DNA from: Muribaculaceae bacterium
Lineage (GTDB): Bacteria; Bacteroidota; Bacteroidia; Bacteroidales; Muribaculaceae
Direction of reading: 5' to 3'
DNA: 64,000 nucleotides
Assembly: GCA_017619935.1 (NCBI GenBank)
Contig: JAFZRJ010000014.1
Location: forward strand, 1-64,000
Shown one piece after another: positions 1-8,569 of this stretch; the first letter of the stretch is position 1, and each line of letters begins with the position of its first letter. The translations under genes were made by a program, and so were the position numbers. Below the pieces are notes generated by a model. That model was not told the DNA's origin, ran no database searches, and worked only from the letters and a program-made list of their open reading frames with translations.

Positions 1-301
1 CGTGAATATACTCATTTTCGACCGAAATCCGCTCGTCGGGGCTCCGCCCCTTGCCGCTTGGCGCTCCCCGGTGCGTTTTTCATGTATTGCGCTAACGCTC
101 CAACAGGAGAACCTTTCGCACTTCTTATTTGAACTTCCATACCAGGTTTCATCGGTAACTTTTTGACAATAAGTTTGTGTGCAATAAGCAATTTTTGTAA
201 TTTTGTGCCGTTTTTGTAATAACCCCGACAACCGTCGCAGCACCTGCGTCAACACTTGTTGTCCCAGTTGTCAATCATAAGAACTAAATAGAACGAAGGA
301 A
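1..301. other. Intergenic region with short hairpins and the promoter of the CoA-transferase gene
   Basis: No gene is recognised here. Bases 38-50 fold as GGGG-loop-CCCC, 53-62 as GCC-GCTT-GGC, and a GCG/CGC pair lies near 101-113. These closely packed short G+C hairpins look like a REP-type cluster. The rest is A+T-rich leader containing the promoter listed separately. The start of the window may cut off an upstream gene, but no reading frame can be supported. Confidence 0.4.
174..205 (+). promoter_or_regulatory. Bacteroidales-type promoter for the CoA-transferase gene
   Basis: TTTG at 174-177, a 20-nt spacer, then TAATTTTG at 198-205. This matches the Bacteroidales sigma factor consensus TTTG-N19-21-TAnnTTTG exactly. 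Transcription would start near 212 and leave a leader of about 90 nt. Confidence 0.75.
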
Positions 302-1810
302 ATGAATTATCCTATCCTTACGGCTGAAGAAGCCGCCGAGTATGTACAGAATGGTTTTACCATTGGAGTATCAGGATTTACATCACCGGGTAACCCCAAG
401 AAAGTGCCTGCCGCTATCGCTGCCAAGGCTCGCCGTGAGCACGAAGCGGGACGTGAGTTTAAGATTAACCTGTTCAGTGGCGCATCGACCAACGACCCCA
501 CCGACGGTGAACTCTCGCGTGCCGAAGCGTTGAACTTCCGTGCACCCTACCAATCGCTGCCCGAGGTGCGTAACCGCATCAACACAGGCGAAGTGCACTA
601 CAATGACCGACACTTGAGCGAAATGTCGCAAGAGTTCCGTTATGGTTTCTACGGAAAGATGGATGTCGCTATCGTGGAGGTGCAGAGCATCACCGACGAT
701 GGTGAACTGGTGCTGGGCACTGCCGTGGGCAACACTCCCACCTGGCTGCAAGTGGCCGAAAAAGTGATTATCGAAATCAACGACCAACTGCCCGAGAGCA
801 TTCACGGATTGCATGACATCTATATCCCTCTGGACCCTCCCGCACGTCGTGAAATTCCCATCTATCGCGCCAGCGACCGCGCCGGCAAGCCCACCGCCCA
901 TGTCGACCCCAAGAAGGTCATTGGCGTGGTGCGCACCAGCGAACCTCTGGGCATGGACAGCAAGTTCACTCCCGTCGATGACGTGACCCGCAAAATCGGT
1001 GAGAACGTGTGCGAGTTCCTTGTGAACGAGATGAAGCAAGGACGCATTCCCAAGTCGTTCCTTCCCATCCAGAGTGGCGTGGGCAACATTGCCAATGCCG
1101 TGCTTGACGCTCTGGAGCACAGCGACGAGATTCCTCCTTTCGAGATGTATACCGAAGTGGTGCAAGACAGTGTGCTCAAATTGCTGGAAAGCGGACACTG
1201 CAAGTTTGCTTCGACGTGTTCGATGACTTTCTCCCGTGAAGCGATGATGGAATTCTTCAGCAAACCCGAACTGCACGACCGTCTGCTCATGCGTCCTGCC
1301 GAAATCAGCAATCATCCCGAAGTGATTCGCCGTTTGGGCATCATTTCGATGAATACCGCCATCGAGGCCGACATCTTCGGCAACATCAACTCGTCGCACG
1401 TGAGCGGAACACGCTTGATGAACGGCATCGGCGGCAGTGGTGACTTCACCCGCAATGCCTACACCAGCATCTTCCTGTGCCCGAGCATCAAGAAAGACGA
1501 CTGCATCAGCACCATCGTGCCCATGGTCACTCACACCGACCACACCGTGCACTCGGTCGATATCATCGTCACCGACCAAGGCGTCGCCGACCTGCGCTTC
1601 AAGGATCCCATCCAGTGTGCCGAAGAGATTATTGAGCACGCCGCGCATCCGGTGTATCGTCCCTTGCTGCGCGAATACCTGACCATGTGCAAGAAAGGCG
1701 GTCACATCCTGATGAATCCCGACATTGCCCTGGCCTTCCACAGCACGCTCAGCAAGACTGGCGACATGCGTAAGACCGACTTTGCCAAGATTATCGAAAA
1801 GTTGTCGTAA
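302..1810 (+). CDS. Acetyl-CoA hydrolase/transferase family, probable succinyl-CoA:acetate CoA-transferase
   Basis: A 502-residue cytosolic enzyme of the class I CoA-transferase family, close to the roughly 505 residues usual for succinyl-CoA:acetate CoA-transferases. It would move CoA between succinyl-CoA or acetyl-CoA and carboxylic acids, which fits the succinate/acetate fermentation of Bacteroidales. The catalytic glutamate that forms the glutamyl-CoA thioester is probably E285 in the motif EMYTEVVQD. A glycine-rich stretch GIGGSGDFTRNAY and the C-terminal DQGVADLR segment are typical of this subgroup. It has its own strong promoter and terminator, so it is probably monocistronic. The exact acyl donor and acceptor cannot be read from sequence; butyryl- or propionyl-CoA transfer remains possible. 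Confidence 0.9.
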   Translation: MNYPILTAEEAAEYVQNGFTIGVSGFTSPGNPKKVPAAIAAKARREHEAGREFKINLFSGASTNDPTDGELSRAEALNFRAPYQSLPEVRNRINTGEVHYNDRHLSEMSQEFRYGFYGKMDVAIVEVQSITDDGELVLGTAVGNTPTWLQVAEKVIIEINDQLPESIHGLHDIYIPLDPPARREIPIYRASDRAGKPTAHVDPKKVIGVVRTSEPLGMDSKFTPVDDVTRKIGENVCEFLVNEMKQGRIPKSFLPIQSGVGNIANAVLDALEHSDEIPPFEMYTEVVQDSVLKLLESGHCKFASTCSMTFSREAMMEFFSKPELHDRLLMRPAEISNHPEVIRRLGIISMNTAIEADIFGNINSSHVSGTRLMNGIGGSGDFTRNAYTSIFLCPSIKKDDCISTIVPMVTHTDHTVHSVDIIVTDQGVADLRFKDPIQCAEEIIEHAAHPVYRPLLREYLTMCKKGGHILMNPDIALAFHSTLSKTGDMRKTDFAKIIEKLS

Positions 1811-1831
1811 ACAAATACCCTTATATCAAAT

Positions 1832-1876
1832 TAGGCGGGAAACACTCGTATGGTGTCTCCCGCCTAGTTTTTTTTG
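1832..1876 (+). terminator. Rho-independent terminator after the CoA-transferase gene
   Basis: A 9-bp stem TAGGCGGGA/TCCCGCCTA (1832-1840 and 1858-1866), extended inward by a second short helix, is followed by G and nine T. It lies 22 nt after the stop codon. Confidence 0.85.
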
Positions 1877-1894
1877 CCAATCGCAACAGGCGGA

Positions 1895-3574
1895 CTAGTA
1901 GTTGAAACTGCTGCCGCCCATAAACTCGCGCAACAGACTGATGCTGGGAATAACCGTGTCGCACAGCGGCTCAAAATAACTGAGCAACTTGAGCAGTCGG
2001 TTGGCCTCGGCATATTCTGGCACGTTCGACGGCACCTGGCGAAGCACATCTTCGGCAGTACGACGCATGACTGCCAACTCAAATATCAACGACGAGTTGA
2101 ACATGGCATCAGCATTTTCCTGATAAGGGAAAATCCACTTTTCCTCACCTCGGCGAACACTTGCCCAACGGGCGATGGTGTCCTTGGCGTTTGAGCCACG
2201 GTACTTTACATCGCGGATGATGCGCCGCAACAGGCGGTTGTCGGTCGTGGGCACCCAGTTGTGGTCGTCGATGCTCAAGGTGGTCAGCGCGCTCACGTAG
2301 AGGCGGAACTTGAGTTTCTCAGGTATTTGAGGGGTCAACTCAGGATTCAAGCCGTGGATGCCTTCAATGAGCAGTATCTCATCTTCGGCCAGTTGCAACG
2401 TGTTGCCGCGATACTCTCGCTGACCGGTGGTGAAATTATAGGTGGGCATGTTCACCTCACGTCCGGCAATCAAGTCGGTCAAGTCGCGGTTGAACTGCTC
2501 CAAGTCCAGCGCGTAAAGCGATTCGTAGTCGTAATCGCCCTTTTCATCGCGTGGGGTGTGTTCACGATTCACAAAGTAGTTGTCCAACTCTACCACCTTG
2601 GGGCGAATGTAATAGGTGGCCAACTGGATGGCCAGTCGCTTGCTCGACGTGGTTTTTCCACTCGACGACGGGCCTGCAATCAGCACCACACGGGCCTCAC
2701 CATTGTGGAAACGTCCGGCAATTTCACGGGCAATGTTGTCGAACATTTTGTTGTGCAGCGCCTCGGCCACATTGATTAACAACGCCGCTTTTTGGCTCTT
2801 GACCGCCTTGTTCAGTTTACCCACATCATCAATGCCTATCACATCGTTGAAGGCGATATGGTCGGTAAACGCCTTGAACATCTTGGGCATCGGCTTGAAC
2901 TGGCAAGGCTTGTCGGGCGAGTTTTTATCGGGGGGAAGCAGCAGCATTCCTTCCTCGTAGGGTTGGAGGTCAAACACTTTGAGCAATCCCGTCCGTGGCA
3001 CAAGTGGACCATAGAAACTGTCGATGATGTCGCCCAGTTTGTAATAGACCGTATAAAGTTCAGGCACCGTGCTCAGCAAGCGAACTTTGTCGTCAAGACC
3101 TTGTTGGCGGAACATCTCTATCACGTCGGTGGTCAGACGTTCACGGCGTTGGAACGGGATGTCCTGCTCCACAATCTCGGCCATGCGAGCCTTAATGGCG
3201 GCGATGGTATCGGCGGTGAGCAAATGCTCATCATGCTTGAGTTTGCAATAATAGCCACCCGAAATGGAGTGCTCGATGCGTAACCGCTTACCCGGATACA
3301 GGTCACGAATGGCTTTGTAAAGCACCATGCACAGCGAGCGCACATAGGTGCGGTTGCCGAAGGAGTGATTCAGCCCCACAAATTCCACATGTTTGGGCCC
3401 ATACACCTTGTATCGCAAGTCCTCGGCTTTATTGTTCACCATGGCGCACAACGCCTCCACTTGCAATCGAGGCTTGAGGGTGTTGTACACGCTCATCAAG
3501 GTGTCGCCACCATCAATTGGGATATATTCCTCGGTATTCTTACAATAAATTTTCAGTTCGTCATTCGTGTCCAT
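1895..3574 (-). CDS. Nucleoside (uridine) kinase-like protein with N-terminal ThrRS-like region
   Basis: 559 residues. The C-terminal half is a phosphoribulokinase/uridine-kinase P-loop domain with Walker A GPSSSGKTT at residues 301-309, followed by LDNYFVNREHTPRDEKGDYD and LIEGIHGLNP, typical of this kinase fold. The N-terminal 200 residues resemble the TGS and second additional domains of threonyl-tRNA synthetase (HSFGNRTYVRSL and EHSISGGYYCKL). This long two-part form is common in Bacteroidota and Firmicutes and is usually annotated as uridine kinase or nucleoside kinase; the true substrate is not certain. The gene lies 54 nt downstream of the secreted LRR gene on the same strand, and I see no clear promoter between them, so read-through is possible. 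Confidence 0.85.
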   Translation of the reverse strand: MDTNDELKIYCKNTEEYIPIDGGDTLMSVYNTLKPRLQVEALCAMVNNKAEDLRYKVYGPKHVEFVGLNHSFGNRTYVRSLCMVLYKAIRDLYPGKRLRIEHSISGGYYCKLKHDEHLLTADTIAAIKARMAEIVEQDIPFQRRERLTTDVIEMFRQQGLDDKVRLLSTVPELYTVYYKLGDIIDSFYGPLVPRTGLLKVFDLQPYEEGMLLLPPDKNSPDKPCQFKPMPKMFKAFTDHIAFNDVIGIDDVGKLNKAVKSQKAALLINVAEALHNKMFDNIAREIAGRFHNGEARVVLIAGPSSSGKTTSSKRLAIQLATYYIRPKVVELDNYFVNREHTPRDEKGDYDYESLYALDLEQFNRDLTDLIAGREVNMPTYNFTTGQREYRGNTLQLAEDEILLIEGIHGLNPELTPQIPEKLKFRLYVSALTTLSIDDHNWVPTTDNRLLRRIIRDVKYRGSNAKDTIARWASVRRGEEKWIFPYQENADAMFNSSLIFELAVMRRTAEDVLRQVPSNVPEYAEANRLLKLLSYFEPLCDTVIPSISLLREFMGGSSFNY

Positions 3575-3628
3575 ATCTTCGGGTTATTGTGTCATTTATC
3601 TCAAGGAAACTCTAAGGTCTCCGAGTTG

Positions 3629-5341
3629 CTAGTTACTGGTGAGGATGATATTTATAATGGCGTTCACGTCCTCAATGTCCACCTTACCGTCAACAATGAG
3701 GTCGGCATCGCCAGGATAGTCAGTTGGCTGCTTCAAATCCAAGATGATGTTGATGGCGGCGTTCACGTCCTCAATGTCCACTTTTTTGTCACCGTTCACG
3801 TCGCCGACTTTGGTGGGGCTCACAATCTCGAAGGGCTTCCAGGTGTTGTCGGTGCCATCGTAATACTGCGGCACCCAGAACAGTTCGAAGGCGGTGGCAA
3901 TTTGGCTATCGGTGATTTCATTGCCCTCAGGAATACTGGCATTGGTATTGTTGAGGACATTCAAGGTTCCTTTATTACTGGAAGTCCTCGTGGGTAATAT
4001 AGAAATCAATTTGCCCATATTTTCAGCCTTGATCTGATTCTGGCTGATATTCATGAACTTCATAGCTTCAAGTATTTGTTCGTTTACAGTCGCAATTATA
4101 GTAATCTTATTGTTGCTGCAATCAAGCGATTTCAAATTGCGTCTCATGGTGTTCACATAGAGGTCCGTCAACTGGTTGCCGGAACAATTCAATGTTTCTA
4201 TGGCAGAACTTTCATCTAAAACCAAGGTGGTCAATGCATTATTAGAACAATTCAATTCTTTCAAATTATAGTTTCTCGCCAAATAGAGATGCGTCAGCGC
4301 ACTCTTGCCCGTAATGGTCAAAGTGGTGAATTTATTACTATTACAATCAATATATTGAATATTATTCGGGAGCCTCTCCAGCTCGGTCAGTTGGTGGTTT
4401 ATACATTCAAGATACTCCAACGAATTGGGGAGATTAGAGAGTTTCGTCAATTTGCCGGTGGTGCATATCAGTGTTTTTAAGGACGAGCACCCCATCACAT
4501 TAAGCGACGTTAATGCGGTATTATTTAATTCAAGGCGTGCAAGGCTGGTATTGTAGCTGCAATCAAAACTCTCCAATTGCTTTTTATTTGCAAAATATAG
4601 CCTCTCAAATTTGTTGTTGGCACACTCCACTATTTTAACATTATCGGGCAGGGTACCGATACTGGTCAACTGGTTACCGTTACAATAGAGTTCCTCCAAG
4701 GCCGTGCATCCGGTCATTTCTAGCTCAGTAAGACGGTTGCTGTAACAGTACAATTTGGTCAGATTTGTGCAATTGATGACGCCAAGCCTCTCCAAACTGC
4801 AGCTGTAAGCGTAAACTGTAGTAATAGGGTTGACGCTACACCATAATAATTTCAGGGAAGAAAAATAGGCTACATTCAGAGTTCCGGAAATATTGTTGCT
4901 AGTACAAACAAGTTCTTCAAGTGTTTTAGGCAAATTATTAAGTGCTGTCAATTTGTTATAATCGCACCTGAGTATCTTCAGCACATCGCACCGCGTGAGG
5001 TCTATCGATGTAATCTGATTGTTTGAGCAAATGAGTGTTTTCAAATTGACCTTATAACTCAAATCAAGTGAACTAATCGAGTTGTTCGAACAGTTCAAAT
5101 ACGTCAAATAACCGAAGTATTTGATACCCGTAAGGTCTCTAATGGATTTTCCGGGCACATCTATCTCGGTTACTGCTCTTCGTTCGCTGTCACTCAAGAC
5201 ACCATTTCCGTCCTTGTCAAATTTGCTGCTTATATAAGAGCGAAAGTTGGAATCGGGAAAATTAGTAGAATTAATCGCCACATCGTCGGCTTGTGCTGTC
5301 AGTGCCACAAGAAAAGCCACTAAAAGTAATATTTTTTTCAT
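3629..5341 (-). CDS. Secreted leucine-rich-repeat protein with C-terminal dockerin-like module
   Basis: 570 residues with a signal peptide at about 1-18 (ends LTAQA). A short DxDxDGxL EF-hand-like stretch (KFDKDGNGVLSDSE) follows, then about 18 cysteine-containing leucine-rich repeats of the pattern LxxLxCSNNxLTxLDL. A double dockerin-like module occupies residues 512-570, with two 12-residue calcium-loop motifs (DVNGDKKVDIED and DLIVDGKVDIED). The protein is probably exported to the cell surface. LRRs of this kind usually mediate protein or glycan binding; no catalytic domain is visible. Base composition is clearly more A+T-rich than the flanking metabolic genes. Confidence 0.85.
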   Translation of the reverse strand: MKKILLLVAFLVALTAQADDVAINSTNFPDSNFRSYISSKFDKDGNGVLSDSERRAVTEIDVPGKSIRDLTGIKYFGYLTYLNCSNNSISSLDLSYKVNLKTLICSNNQITSIDLTRCDVLKILRCDYNKLTALNNLPKTLEELVCTSNNISGTLNVAYFSSLKLLWCSVNPITTVYAYSCSLERLGVINCTNLTKLYCYSNRLTELEMTGCTALEELYCNGNQLTSIGTLPDNVKIVECANNKFERLYFANKKQLESFDCSYNTSLARLELNNTALTSLNVMGCSSLKTLICTTGKLTKLSNLPNSLEYLECINHQLTELERLPNNIQYIDCNSNKFTTLTITGKSALTHLYLARNYNLKELNCSNNALTTLVLDESSAIETLNCSGNQLTDLYVNTMRRNLKSLDCSNNKITIIATVNEQILEAMKFMNISQNQIKAENMGKLISILPTRTSSNKGTLNVLNNTNASIPEGNEITDSQIATAFELFWVPQYYDGTDNTWKPFEIVSPTKVGDVNGDKKVDIEDVNAAINIILDLKQPTDYPGDADLIVDGKVDIEDVNAIINIILTSN

Positions 5342-5383
5342 AACGGTAAATGTTTATAAGATTGATATATTCAATTATTTTTG

Positions 5384-5391
5384 CAAATATA
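5384..5391 (-). promoter_or_regulatory. Putative -7 box for the LRR gene
   Basis: On the minus strand this reads TATATTTG, matching TAnnTTTG. No good -33 TTTG sits at the standard distance, so only the -7 element is supported. The leader would be about 35-40 nt. Confidence 0.45.
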
Positions 5392-5418
5392 GTAAATATT
5401 TTAAACATTCCACTCACA

Positions 5419-5460
5419 AAACATTGGTTTTTTGGTTGTACCCAACAAAAACCAATGTTT
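5419..5460. repeat. 14-bp perfect inverted repeat between divergent genes
   Basis: AAACATTGGTTTTT (5419-5432) and its exact reverse complement (5447-5460) enclose a 14-nt spacer. It ends 4 nt before the -33 box of the plus-strand promoter and lies upstream of the minus-strand -7 box. Because both genes diverge from here, a terminator role is unlikely and an operator or structured element is more plausible. Confidence 0.6.
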
Positions 5461-5464
5461 TCAT

Positions 5465-5496
5465 TTTGTGTCGCTCTTATGTTTTTTGTAATTTTG
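5465..5496 (+). promoter_or_regulatory. Promoter for the WG-repeat lipoprotein
   Basis: TTTG at 5465-5468, a 20-nt spacer, TAATTTTG at 5489-5496. The predicted start of transcription is about 10 nt before the ATG, so the leader is very short. Confidence 0.75.
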
Positions 5497-5512
5497 TAAA
5501 AAAATTGATGAG

Positions 5513-7030
5513 ATGAAAAAGGTTTTATATATCGCCTGCGTGATAATGATGGCCATCGCGTTCACGGCCTGCGACAACGAGAGTGATTACCCCTACCGTG
5601 CCGAATATCTGCCCGTGCAGCTCGTGGGCAGCGAGAAGTGGAGCATCATGAATCTGGAAAACGGCGAGATCGTGGCACGCGATGCCTATGCGCAAGCCCC
5701 GAGTGCCGTTGTGGATGGCATGTACTATGTGATGAACGACAATGGCACCTACGATTTCTATAACGTGACCGACCCCAAGAAACCCGTCAACAAGCAGTCC
5801 TACGGCTCTGTGACTTCGTTCAGCGACGACGGATTGGCGGTGGTGAGTCTGCGCGGTGAGCCCCTCACCGTGATCAACACTCGCTGCGAGGTGGTGAAGG
5901 AACTGCCGCGCAGTGTGGTGCATTGTTCCATGTTCAGCCGGGGCATGGCCGCTTACCAAAACGAGGAAGGACTGTGGGGATTCATCAACGAGCGAGGCGA
6001 CACGGTCATCACCGCCAAGTATGCCAGCGTCAACGCCTTCCTCCATAACGACTACGCCGTGGTCGTAGATCCCGCCCAAGCCAACGACTCCACGGTATTC
6101 TTTTCGGTCATCGACAAGAAAGGGAATGAACTGTTCCATGCCAACTCCCAAGAATACGGCATCATCCAGCCGTTCTTTGTCAGCGGTGTTTTGCCCGTAG
6201 TGAAAAATGATTCTATCGTGTGCCTTAATGAAAGAGGCAAGGAGGTGCCCAATCCCAATGACAACCATGAGGCCGTGGACAAAGCAGGTTACACCGACTT
6301 CTCTCGCACCGCAGCAGGGCTCTTCCTCGTGGTCAAGGAAGGCAAGATGGGGCTGGTCGACAGCAAGAACCAAGTGCTCATTCCCACCAAATGGGACCGA
6401 CTGGTTGACATTTCGGCCGACCGATACATCGCTGTGACCGACACGGTGTGCCAAATCGTGGATCAGAAAGGAAATCTCGTTGGGAAAGAAAAATTCATCC
6501 ACGTGCACGGCTCCATCGAGGCCATGCAGGCCGCGCGCGGATTCATCGACACCGACTTGGCCGCCGCCTCACTCATGATGCTTATCGGTCCCGACCAGTG
6601 CTGCGGCGCTTCGCCGAGCACCACACTCATGGACATGAACGCTGCGGTAGGCGACGATCCTAACGTGTATAACGGACAAAACGCGCTATCGACAGCCCAA
6701 GGCCCATTCCGCATCCAGTATTTGTTCAACAACTACATAGCGTCGGCGCCTACGGCCGAAGCGCTGCCCTCGTTCAACCTCGATGCCCGTGTGATGGCGG
6801 TCAACGTGAGTTTCAACGCGTCGCACTGCGGGCTCAAGACCGAGCAAGAGGTCATCGACAAGGCTTCACGGTTACTGGGCACGCGTGGGTTTGTGCTGGA
6901 AGGCAACGGCATCTTTACCAGCGAAGCAGGCCCAGCCATCTCCATGGGTTACGACAAGGGCATCGTCTCTATGTTCTATTTCATGAACCGTTCCTTCGCT
7001 CAACCCATGCCACGCAACCCGCGCAAATAA
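5513..7030 (+). CDS. WG-repeat lipoprotein
   Basis: 505 residues with a lipoprotein signal whose lipobox FTAC places the acylated cysteine at residue 20. The body contains repeated WG-type units, seen for example as LWGFINERGDTVITAKYASV and MGLVDSKNQVLIPTKWDRLV, each with the W/MG-x-I/V-x-x-x-G pattern. The last 150 residues are of a different, unrecognised type. WG-repeat proteins are thought to be surface or periplasmic binding proteins, and no enzymatic function can be assigned. It stands alone between its own promoter and a hairpin at 7067-7103. Confidence 0.75.
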   Translation: MKKVLYIACVIMMAIAFTACDNESDYPYRAEYLPVQLVGSEKWSIMNLENGEIVARDAYAQAPSAVVDGMYYVMNDNGTYDFYNVTDPKKPVNKQSYGSVTSFSDDGLAVVSLRGEPLTVINTRCEVVKELPRSVVHCSMFSRGMAAYQNEEGLWGFINERGDTVITAKYASVNAFLHNDYAVVVDPAQANDSTVFFSVIDKKGNELFHANSQEYGIIQPFFVSGVLPVVKNDSIVCLNERGKEVPNPNDNHEAVDKAGYTDFSRTAAGLFLVVKEGKMGLVDSKNQVLIPTKWDRLVDISADRYIAVTDTVCQIVDQKGNLVGKEKFIHVHGSIEAMQAARGFIDTDLAAASLMMLIGPDQCCGASPSTTLMDMNAAVGDDPNVYNGQNALSTAQGPFRIQYLFNNYIASAPTAEALPSFNLDARVMAVNVSFNASHCGLKTEQEVIDKASRLLGTRGFVLEGNGIFTSEAGPAISMGYDKGIVSMFYFMNRSFAQPMPRNPRK

Positions 7031-7066
7031 GGCAACTAACAGCCGAAGGATTTATTCCAAACGCAA

Positions 7067-7103
7067 ACGAGGAGGATGTGCATTGAAACACACCCTCCTT
7101 CGT
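7067..7103. terminator. Imperfect hairpin between convergent genes
   Basis: ACGAGGAGGATGTG pairs, with one bulge, with CACACCCTCCTTCGT across a short A-rich loop, followed by ATTTTGT. It lies between the stop codons of the WG-repeat gene and kbl, so it could end transcription from both sides. Confidence 0.6.
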
Positions 7104-7123
7104 ATTTTGTAACGGGATTGAAT

Positions 7124-8314
7124 TTACTTGATTACGTTCAGTTCGCGACCCACCTTGATGAAGGCGTCGATAGCCTTGTCCAGATGTTCATGCTCGTGAC
7201 CGGCACTGAGCTGCACACGGATGCGGGCCTGGCCCTTGGGAACCACAGGGTAATAGAATCCAGTGACGTAGATGCCCTCTTCTTGCATGCGGGCGGCAAA
7301 ATCCTGCGACAACTTGGCGTCGTAGAGCATCACGGCACAGATGGCACTCTGGGTGGGCTTGATGTCAAAGCCGGCAGCCATCATTTTGTCACGGAAATAG
7401 TTCACGTTCTCCACCAGTTTGTCGTGCAATGCGTCGCTCTCATCAAGCATCTTAAACATCTCGATGCTGGCACCCACGATGCCCGGGGCTATTGAGTTGC
7501 TGAACAGATAGGGACGACTGCGCTGGCGCAACATGTCGATAATCTCTTTACGACCAGTGGTGAAACCACCCATGGCACCACCGAAAGCCTTGCCCAGTGT
7601 TCCAGTGAAGATGTCAATCTTGCCGTAGAGGTTGAACTGCTCGGCTACACCGTGGCCAGTGGGACCTACCACACCTGCCGAGTGCGACTCATCGACCATC
7701 ACCATTGCGTCATACTTCTCGGCCAGTTCACAAATCTTGTCCATCGGAGCCACGTTGCCGTCCATTGAGAACACGCCGTCGGTGGCTATCACACGGAATC
7801 GCTGTTCCTGAGCCTCCTTGAGGCAGTTCTCCAGTTCTTCCATGTTGGCATTGGCGTAACGATAGCGTTTGGCCTTGCATAGACGCACGCCGTCGATGAT
7901 GGAGGCATGATTCAGCGCGTCGCTGATGATGGCGTCCTGATCGGTGAGCAGTGCCTCGAACAAACCACCGTTAGCATCGAAGCACGAGCCATAGAGAATG
8001 GCGTCCTCGGTCTTGAAATAACGTGCAATGGCGGCTTCAAGGTCTTTGTGCAGGTCCTGAGTACCGCAGATGAAACGCACGCTCGACATGCCGTAGCCAT
8101 GATCCTGCATGGCGCGGGTGGCGGCGTCGATAAGGCGCTTGTTGTTGGACAAGCCCAAATAGTTGTTGGCGCAGAAGTTCAGCACATCGCTGTCGGGGCG
8201 CACCTTGATGGCGGCACGCTGCTCGGTGGTGATAATACGCTCGTTCTTGTAAAGACCGGCTGCTTTGATGTCGGCCAGTTCCTGGGTGAGGAACTCTTGG
8301 AATTTTCCGTACAT
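7124..8314 (-). CDS. kbl: Glycine C-acetyltransferase (2-amino-3-ketobutyrate CoA ligase)
   Basis: A PLP-dependent alpha-oxoamine synthase of 396 residues when started at the ATG at 8314 (MYGKFQEFLTQEL); the longer frame to 8362 adds an unsupported A+T-rich extension, and 396 fits the family length. It converts 2-amino-3-ketobutyrate plus CoA to glycine and acetyl-CoA, the second step of threonine catabolism. The PLP-binding lysine is K242 in GTLGKAFGG; the FCANNYLGLSNN, DESHSAGVVG and RIRVQLSAGHE segments are family hallmarks. The partner enzyme, an SDR-type threonine dehydrogenase, lies 4 kb away on the opposite strand at 12240, separated by two unrelated secreted proteins. Confidence 0.95.
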   Translation of the reverse strand: MYGKFQEFLTQELADIKAAGLYKNERIITTEQRAAIKVRPDSDVLNFCANNYLGLSNNKRLIDAATRAMQDHGYGMSSVRFICGTQDLHKDLEAAIARYFKTEDAILYGSCFDANGGLFEALLTDQDAIISDALNHASIIDGVRLCKAKRYRYANANMEELENCLKEAQEQRFRVIATDGVFSMDGNVAPMDKICELAEKYDAMVMVDESHSAGVVGPTGHGVAEQFNLYGKIDIFTGTLGKAFGGAMGGFTTGRKEIIDMLRQRSRPYLFSNSIAPGIVGASIEMFKMLDESDALHDKLVENVNYFRDKMMAAGFDIKPTQSAICAVMLYDAKLSQDFAARMQEEGIYVTGFYYPVVPKGQARIRVQLSAGHEHEHLDKAIDAFIKVGRELNVIK

Positions 8315-8462
8315 AATAATAGAAGGTATAATTTTAATATTAAAGTTGTGGTTGATATTCAATTTACAAAGTTCGCTATAATTCTTGACATGAGAAAGCG
8401 AAATCGCATTTTTCTTCCGTACGCCCCTCTACAAAAACACTTAAAGACATCACATCTCCATG

Positions 8463-8506
8463 TCAGAAAAACGGGGGCTGCGACTGGCGATGCGGTCACA
8501 GCCCCC
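8463..8506 (-). terminator. Terminator downstream of the FGE-like dockerin gene
   Basis: An 8-bp stem GGGGGCTG/CAGCCCCC (8473-8480 and 8499-8506), with an inner GAC/GTC pair. On the minus strand it is followed by a run of T (A-rich at 8467-8471 on the plus strand). It would end the two-gene transcript 8570-11898 before kbl. Confidence 0.75.
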
Positions 8507-8569
8507 ACAGGACTACTTATTAATTATTATTTGTTTTATCCTAAACGGAAAATTACGGTCGAAGGAGCA

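Noticed and set aside
383-1741. 452-codon antisense frame inside the CoA-transferase gene
   Set aside because: Rich in His, Val and Gly with no recognisable domain. The sense strand is a well-known enzyme.
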